Shown one piece after another: positions 59,598-64,000 of a stretch of 64,000 nt of DNA. The translations under genes and the position numbers were made by a program. Origin of the DNA: Candidatus Obscuribacter sp. (GTDB lineage: Bacteria > Cyanobacteriota > Vampirovibrionia > Obscuribacterales > Obscuribacteraceae); NCBI GenBank assembly GCA_021772095.1, contig JADYXR010000065.1, positions 44,229-108,228 on the forward strand, in the 5' to 3' direction. The stretch's first letter is position 1, and each line of letters starts with the position of its first letter. The notes under the pieces are model-generated. The model worked only from the letters and a program-made list of their open reading frames with translations, made no database searches and was not told the DNA's origin.

Positions 59598-61879
59598 TAT
59601 TCTGCTCCTTTCTTGGTTACTGGCGAGATGTCGAGAACGAGAACTTTGGGATCGACCTTGGAGGGGTTCTCCGCGGTGAATTCCTTCCAGCCCGGTCCCA
59701 GGATCGTCTCTTCAGCGTGAAGCTTGGCGACCAGCTTCTCGAGCCGTTCGCGATCGGTTTCGATGATGTGGCAAGCCATGGCATAGCAGTCAGCCACGAT
59801 CCGGCGCCATTCGTCGTCGATTTCGTCGGCCAGCTTGGGACCGTAGTTGGACACCGGACCCGAACCGAAGCCGCGCATGGAGCTTCCGCCGCGACCCACC
59901 GAGATGATGCCGACGCGCGACATTCCCCACTGAGTGACCATGCGGTGAGCGATCTGGCAGCCCTGTTCGAAGTCGTTGGAAGCGCCCGTGTCCATCTTGC
60001 CGAGAAGCAGCATCTGAGCGGCTCGACCTGCCATCAAGGTGACGATGCGGCCGACCATCTGTTCGAAGTCCTGGCTGTAGCTGTCCTCGGCTGGCATATT
60101 TTGCACATAGCCGAGTGCCTTGGAACGATTGACCATCGTGATTTTCACGACCGGGTTGGAGCCGGGCATGACGTCAGAGGCGACAGCGTGACCAGCTTCG
60201 TGAACAGTGGTGTTGTTCTTGTCGCTTGTGCTCATGCCCTTCTGGCGTGACTCGTTGGTCGCACCATAGCGCACGAAGTCGATGCCTTCGTCGAAGTCGG
60301 CCAGCGAAACGGTCGCGTCGACAGCCTTGAGGGCATTGTCGATCATCTCGTCGGTGGCGTCGTCCGGAAGTCCCTGACCATGCCGTTCTGCAGCGATCAG
60401 CGCAGCTCGGTTGCAGGCACCTTCGATTTCCGCACCGCTGTAGCCATAGGCGCGCTCGGCGAGGAGGACGCAATTGACGTCGGCAGCCAGCGGCTTGTTG
60501 CGGGTGTGAATGCCGAAGATGGCGGTGCGGCCTTCCTTGTTGGGAAGGTCGACAGTAACCTGGCAGTCGAAGCGGCCCGGACGCAGAAGGGCTTCATCGA
60601 GCATGTCGAGCCGGTTGGTGGCTGCGACGATGATCAGACCTTCGTTGTTCTTCATGCCGTCCATCTCGACGAGGATGGCATTGAGCGTCTGTTCGCGCTC
60701 GCTGTTGGAGCTCTCTCCTGAGCCGCCCCCGCCGCGCTTGCCGCCAATCGCATCGATTTCGTCGATGAAGATGACGTGCGGTTTGCCGGTCTTCTTGACC
60801 TTGGCTCGACCCTGTTCGAACATGTCGCGAACGCGGGCAGCGCCCACGCCGACGAACATCTCGACGAAGTCCGAGCCGGAGGTGGCGTCGAACGTGCCTT
60901 CGGTTTCTCCTGCCAGAGCGCGGGCCAGAAGGGTCTTACCGGTACCGGGAGGACCTTCGAGGATGACGCCCTTCGGGAGTTTGACTCCGAAGAATTGGTA
61001 GAGCCCGCGACGCTTGAGACCTTTGGCGATGCGCTTCAGTTCTTTGACGGCACCGTCGCAGCCGGCTACGTCGTTAAACGTGACCGTGCGAAGATTGGAG
61101 TCCTTATCGTCAGCACTTTGAGCGCGCGACTTGCCGAAACCGGGCTTGCCGCCGCCTGCACTCCCAGCCGCTGCGTTGCGGCTGCGATTGAAGAAGAACA
61201 GAGCGATAAGACCGATGACAATCAGCGGTCCAAACGAGAAGGCGAAGCCACGAAGAGCGGCGGTGGAGTCATCCTCCGCTTTCCACGAGACCTTCTTCTC
61301 GATCGCAAGTTTCAGAATTTCCTGACGGCCTCCCTGTTCGGGAAGAGTGACAAAATGCTTCACGCCTCCTTTGTAAACGAGGATGCGTTCACTGCCATTG
61401 AGGAATGTGATCGAGCCGATCGAGTCGGGTTTGCTGTTGAGCAAATCGAAAAGCTCGTTAGCCTGCATATAGGCTGCTGGAGGGCCGCCTCGACCGGATG
61501 GTGCAGTGCTGGGCTTCGAGGCGACAGGAGCGCCGGTGGAAACACCAGTGCCAGGAGGAACAGCCGTGCCGGCAGGAGCAGCAGCAGGCGCACCGGGAAG
61601 TGCGACTGATGGTGTCGTATCAGGTGGCGCGGTCGTTTGACCAGTTGGCGCAACCGATTGACTTGGTGCCGCGGGTTTGACCGCAGATGGTGCCGTGACC
61701 TGAACAGGAGCTCCTCGACCACCGCGTGCGATGGGCGCTGAGGGCTTGTTGGCAAGGCTGGAGACGGGGCCCTCGGAGACGAGGACGAACCCGATAAATG
61801 CCGCAATCGTTGGAATGCAAATCATCCAGATGATGAACTGCTTCCATTGTGGCGACAGAGAAAACTTTAGCTTGGGCAT
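59597..61879 (-). CDS. ftsH: FtsH AAA+ membrane metalloprotease with Pro/Ala-rich ectodomain linker
   Basis: 760 residues from MPKLKFSLSPQWKQF (GAGGAGA upstream; a 22-codon upstream extension is rejected). Membrane helices at about 15-34 and 213-231. Between them a long Pro/Ala/Thr/Ser/Gly-rich segment (about 42-137) precedes a small FtsH_ext-like part (NELFDLLNSKPDSIGSITFLNGSERILVYK). Walker A GPPGTGKT is at 309-316, Walker B HVIFIDEIDAIGGKRG, and the second region of homology NRLDMLDEALLRPGRFD. The zinc motif HEAGH is at 560-564, with a later Asp in GASNDFEQG. All catalytic residues are present. It degrades membrane and regulatory proteins. It heads a coupled two-gene operon with its own terminator. 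Confidence 0.97.
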   Translation of the reverse strand: MPKLKFSLSPQWKQFIIWMICIPTIAAFIGFVLVSEGPVSSLANKPSAPIARGGRGAPVQVTAPSAVKPAAPSQSVAPTGQTTAPPDTTPSVALPGAPAAAPAGTAVPPGTGVSTGAPVASKPSTAPSGRGGPPAAYMQANELFDLLNSKPDSIGSITFLNGSERILVYKGGVKHFVTLPEQGGRQEILKLAIEKKVSWKAEDDSTAALRGFAFSFGPLIVIGLIALFFFNRSRNAAAGSAGGGKPGFGKSRAQSADDKDSNLRTVTFNDVAGCDGAVKELKRIAKGLKRRGLYQFFGVKLPKGVILEGPPGTGKTLLARALAGETEGTFDATSGSDFVEMFVGVGAARVRDMFEQGRAKVKKTGKPHVIFIDEIDAIGGKRGGGGSGESSNSEREQTLNAILVEMDGMKNNEGLIIVAATNRLDMLDEALLRPGRFDCQVTVDLPNKEGRTAIFGIHTRNKPLAADVNCVLLAERAYGYSGAEIEGACNRAALIAAERHGQGLPDDATDEMIDNALKAVDATVSLADFDEGIDFVRYGATNESRQKGMSTSDKNNTTVHEAGHAVASDVMPGSNPVVKITMVNRSKALGYVQNMPAEDSYSQDFEQMVGRIVTLMAGRAAQMLLLGKMDTGASNDFEQGCQIAHRMVTQWGMSRVGIISVGRGGSSMRGFGSGPVSNYGPKLADEIDDEWRRIVADCYAMACHIIETDRERLEKLVAKLHAEETILGPGWKEFTAENPSKVDPKVLVLDISPVTKKGAE

Positions 61880-62470
61880 AGAAAATTCTCCTCGATAGCG
61901 ACTGGGTGCGAGCCCAACCGTTCCGAAGCCGAGAAGAGTCGGCAACGGACAGATTTGTTTGGTGGATATGCCGGGTCTGAATTGAATCGGCTACGACAAA
62001 CTGAGGTGTCCACGACAAAGCGCACTGTCAGCTCGTTGTCCTCCTCTCATTTTGAAATGAGTGGAAACGAATTGAGAGTGTGGGCTAGGTCTGGATGTGG
62101 GGAAGAATCTCAGTTGAATTTGGGGAAGAACAATACGCTTAACTTAAGTGATCCTGTAGGAGCCATTCCAAGCGATGTTTAGGGATGTGCATTTGATCTG
62201 TCTTTATGTTTCCATAACAATTGCGCGACCGATTAAGCTAGCTCCGCTAAGTTTCGAGCACGGCTCAAAACGCATACAGGGCATAGGTTCTTGGTTTCAA
62301 TTATTTCGAGCTGCAAAACTTTTCTCTCGTTAATCTCCCGTCGCTTACTATCCGTTGTAGCAATAATATCGCTAAAACGACGTAGCGAAAGAAACAAAAT
62401 TGTTTCGATCGCCACGCGTTTCGGACGGGCTATCAATGACAGTCCGTCCGGTTTACGCGGATTACTGAAT
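61880..62470. other. Spacer with no visible gene
   Basis: About 590 bp upstream of the FtsH operon. The right half is AT-rich. It should hold the FtsH promoter. No strong repeat seen. Confidence 0.45.
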
Positions 62471-62842
62471 TTAGAACTTGCGGTGCACGTTGAGAGGAGT
62501 CATCCAGAACGTGCCTGCCCGTCCGCCTGCGCAGGCGTGTTCCGTGGGATCGACCGACCAGCCGCGCTCGCCGAGAATCTTCACGACGCGCTCAACGACC
62601 TCATCTTCGGGGTAGTTGTCGACATCAATCGCCGACGCGAAATTGAGACCTGACTGTTGTCCGGCCTGCGGAATACCACTGTTTCGCAGCTCGTCTCGAG
62701 CGACAACCATGCTCGCATAATCGGCTTCGAGCCGGTCGGCGAACAGTTTGGCCGTCTCTTCGACCTTGTCGACGAAGTCTTCATTGACGATCACACGCAG
62801 GTGCGCTGCGCGGGTGGGCTTTCCGATTGGGGCTTCCGTCAT
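62471..62842 (-). CDS. Hypothetical protein
   Basis: 123 residues, ribosome site AAGGATT. Soluble, with pattern AAHLRVIVNEDFVDKVEETAKLFADRLEADYASMVVARDELRNSG and then DVDNYPEDEVVERVVKILGERGWSVDPTEHACAGGRAGTFWMTPL. Alternating helices and strands suggest a small alpha/beta fold. Not recognised. It lies downstream of the aminopeptidase gene on the same strand, separated by three stacked hairpins. Confidence 0.62.
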   Translation of the reverse strand: MTEAPIGKPTRAAHLRVIVNEDFVDKVEETAKLFADRLEADYASMVVARDELRNSGIPQAGQQSGLNFASAIDVDNYPEDEVVERVVKILGERGWSVDPTEHACAGGRAGTFWMTPLNVHRKF

Positions 62843-62946
62843 TGGACTGAATCCTTGGTTTGACGGTGGATTCTGGCGCTGGGCGCCGGTGAATGGCTTG
62901 TGATGCGGTTAGTCCTTATGCCCTTGGCAGGCGCTGACGAACAAAA

Positions 62947-63062
62947 AAACTGAGTCGATTTAGAATCGACATGGCACCAGTGGAGGTGGCGAAAGATTGC
63001 CACCTCCACTGGTGTTAGTCAAAAGACCGGGTCGGAATCGGTTTTAGCCGCCCGACCCGGTC
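62947..63062 (-). terminator. Three stacked hairpins behind the aminopeptidase gene
   Basis: In minus-strand order: GACCGGGTCGG / CCGACCCGGTC (63025-63062) followed by TTTTG; a perfect 16-bp stem CACCAGTGGAGGTGGC / GCCACCTCCACTGGTG (62975-63014); and GTCGATT-cta-AATCGAC (62954-62970) followed by a seven-T run. The first and third have classical terminator form. Confidence 0.85.
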
Positions 63063-63081
63063 ACGTTGAAGCGAGGAAAGC

Positions 63082-64000
63082 TTACGCCGTCTTCGCCAGA
63101 TTGGCAGCCAGCGCCACGAGCGTGCGAACGCCCCAGCCCGTGCCACCAGCCGGATCAGCGTCGACTTCCTTGCCGCGGAACGACACACCGGCGATATCCA
63201 CGTGGATAGCCGGCAGGTCGCGCGCCGCGGACAGGACGAAGAGTGCTGCCGTGATCGAACCTGCGAAGCGTCCGCCTGCGTTCTTCATGTCGGCGATGGT
63301 GCTCTTGTTGAGCGCCTTGTACTTTTCGCTGGTAGGCATCTGGAACGCGTCCTCACCCATCGAGCCGGCAGCCGCCAGATACTGGTCAGCGAACGCCTGG
63401 TTGTTGCTGAACACGCCGGCGGTGATGTCGCCGAGTGCAACCAGGATGGCGCCGGTCAGGGTGGCGTAGTCGACCAAGTGGGTGACCTTGCCGTGGATGC
63501 GCGCGTAGGAGATCGCGTCGACGAGCGTCAGGCGACCCTCGGCGTCGGTGTTGTCGATCTCGTAACTGCGACCGTCGATGCTGGTGTAGACGTCACCGGG
63601 ACGGTACGCCTCGTCGCCGGTCATGTTTTCGGTGGCTGCGCAGTACGCCTTCACGCGGATCGGCAAGCCGAGCCGGGCGATGGCGCGCATGGCCGCGATC
63701 ACGTCGGCACCGCCGCACATGTCGTACTTCATGTCGCGCATGCCGTCAGCCGGCTTGATGTCCAGACCGCCGGAGTCGAAGGTGACCGACTTGCCGACCA
63801 AACCGAGCACCGGACCATTGGGGCTGCACTGCGCCGGCGCGTAGTCCATGATGATGAACTTCGGCGGCACCTTGGAGCCCTTGGCGACGGCGAGGAACGC
63901 GTTCATGCCGAGTGCAGCACACTCGTCACGCTCGAGAACCGTGGTGATGATCGTGCCGCCGGATTCTGCCGCAACCTGCATGGCCAGCTCAGCCATGTAA
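63082..64000 (-). CDS. pepA: Leucyl aminopeptidase (M17), catalytic part; 5' end beyond window
   Basis: Removes N-terminal residues from peptides with two metal ions. About 306 residues are visible; the frame continues past base 64000, so the N-terminal domain and true start lie outside. Motifs: GLVGKSVTFDSGGLDIKP (metal-binding Lys and Asp), DMCGGADVIAAMRA, the family signature NTDAEGRLTLVDA, and a C-terminal HVDIAGVSFRGKEVDADPAGGTGWGVRTLVAL. Metal ligands Lys, Asp, Asp, Asp and Glu are all present. Cytosolic. The window also carries two M17 N-domain-only proteins at its other end. Confidence 0.97.
   Translation of the reverse strand, partial: YMAELAMQVAAESGGTIITTVLERDECAALGMNAFLAVAKGSKVPPKFIIMDYAPAQCSPNGPVLGLVGKSVTFDSGGLDIKPADGMRDMKYDMCGGADVIAAMRAIARLGLPIRVKAYCAATENMTGDEAYRPGDVYTSIDGRSYEIDNTDAEGRLTLVDAISYARIHGKVTHLVDYATLTGAILVALGDITAGVFSNNQAFADQYLAAAGSMGEDAFQMPTSEKYKALNKSTIADMKNAGGRFAGSITAALFVLSAARDLPAIHVDIAGVSFRGKEVDADPAGGTGWGVRTLVALAANLAKTA

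Noticed and set aside
1..64000. tRNA or rRNA genes
   Set aside because: I looked for T-loop and acceptor patterns while reading and found none that fold. A covariance-model search would settle this.

Overview
The window looks like chromosomal DNA of a free-living Gram-negative-type (diderm) bacterium. It carries an MCE/Mla-type lipid transport operon (mlaE-mlaF-mlaD), a secreted BamB-like propeller, GatB of the indirect Gln/Asn-tRNA pathway, and several proteins with Sec signal peptides. My best guess is a non-photosynthetic relative of Cyanobacteria (Vampirovibrionia/Melainabacteria, Obscuribacterales-like). That rests on the mix of large intergenic spacers, heptamer-type short repeats, GatB, FtsH paralogues and many lineage-specific TPR, disordered and CAP proteins. 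It is an impression, not a phylogenetic result. No rRNA, tRNA, CRISPR array, transposase or prophage was seen.

Layout. 0-6 kb: two stand-alone M17-aminopeptidase N-domain proteins, then an unusual FtsH with two extracytoplasmic segments and a small protein 2 bp downstream. 6-10 kb: a repeat-rich gene-free stretch, then a secreted thioredoxin and a DsbD-like electron conduit. 10-16 kb: small membrane proteins, a GNAT with a repeat tail, a GH25 muramidase and two unknowns. 16-25 kb: a Spns-type MFS carrier, oligoendopeptidase F, two PlsC-type acyltransferases, a diacylglycerol-kinase-family protein and an MgtC-family protein, together suggesting membrane-lipid turnover. 25-27 kb: HU with a Lys/Ala tail and AT-rich spacers. 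27-34 kb: PQQ propeller, GT-C-like membrane protein, M23 peptidase, TPR protein. 34-37 kb: orphan Phd/YefM antitoxin-like gene and gatB. 37-47 kb: a CHAP/NlpC-like protein inside a disordered chain, the Mla operon, and two CAP-domain secreted proteins sharing an unrecognised N-terminal domain. 47-50 kb: a frameshifted YihY gene running in frame into a Nudix hydrolase. 50-57 kb: OmpR-type regulator, membrane-anchored calpain-like protease, LOV-domain histidine kinase, FAD oxidoreductase and TIGR01777-type epimerase. 57-64 kb: HAD hydrolase, a second FtsH whose stop overlaps a small membrane-protein start, and the catalytic part of a leucyl aminopeptidase cut by the window end.

Themes. Envelope maintenance dominates: lipid transport and acylation, peptidoglycan hydrolases, FtsH proteases, thiol-disulfide exchange. 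A possible blue-light/photo-oxidative module sits at 50-57 kb. Spacers carry unusual structure: 22-bp, 24-bp and 21-bp tandem arrays, 38-bp hairpin repeats, a dispersed doublet element present at both ends of the window, a (TC)13 tract, a CTCAGTC heptamer field and many long-stem hairpins. Gene starts were chosen from ribosome binding sites and family alignment from memory. No database search was possible.
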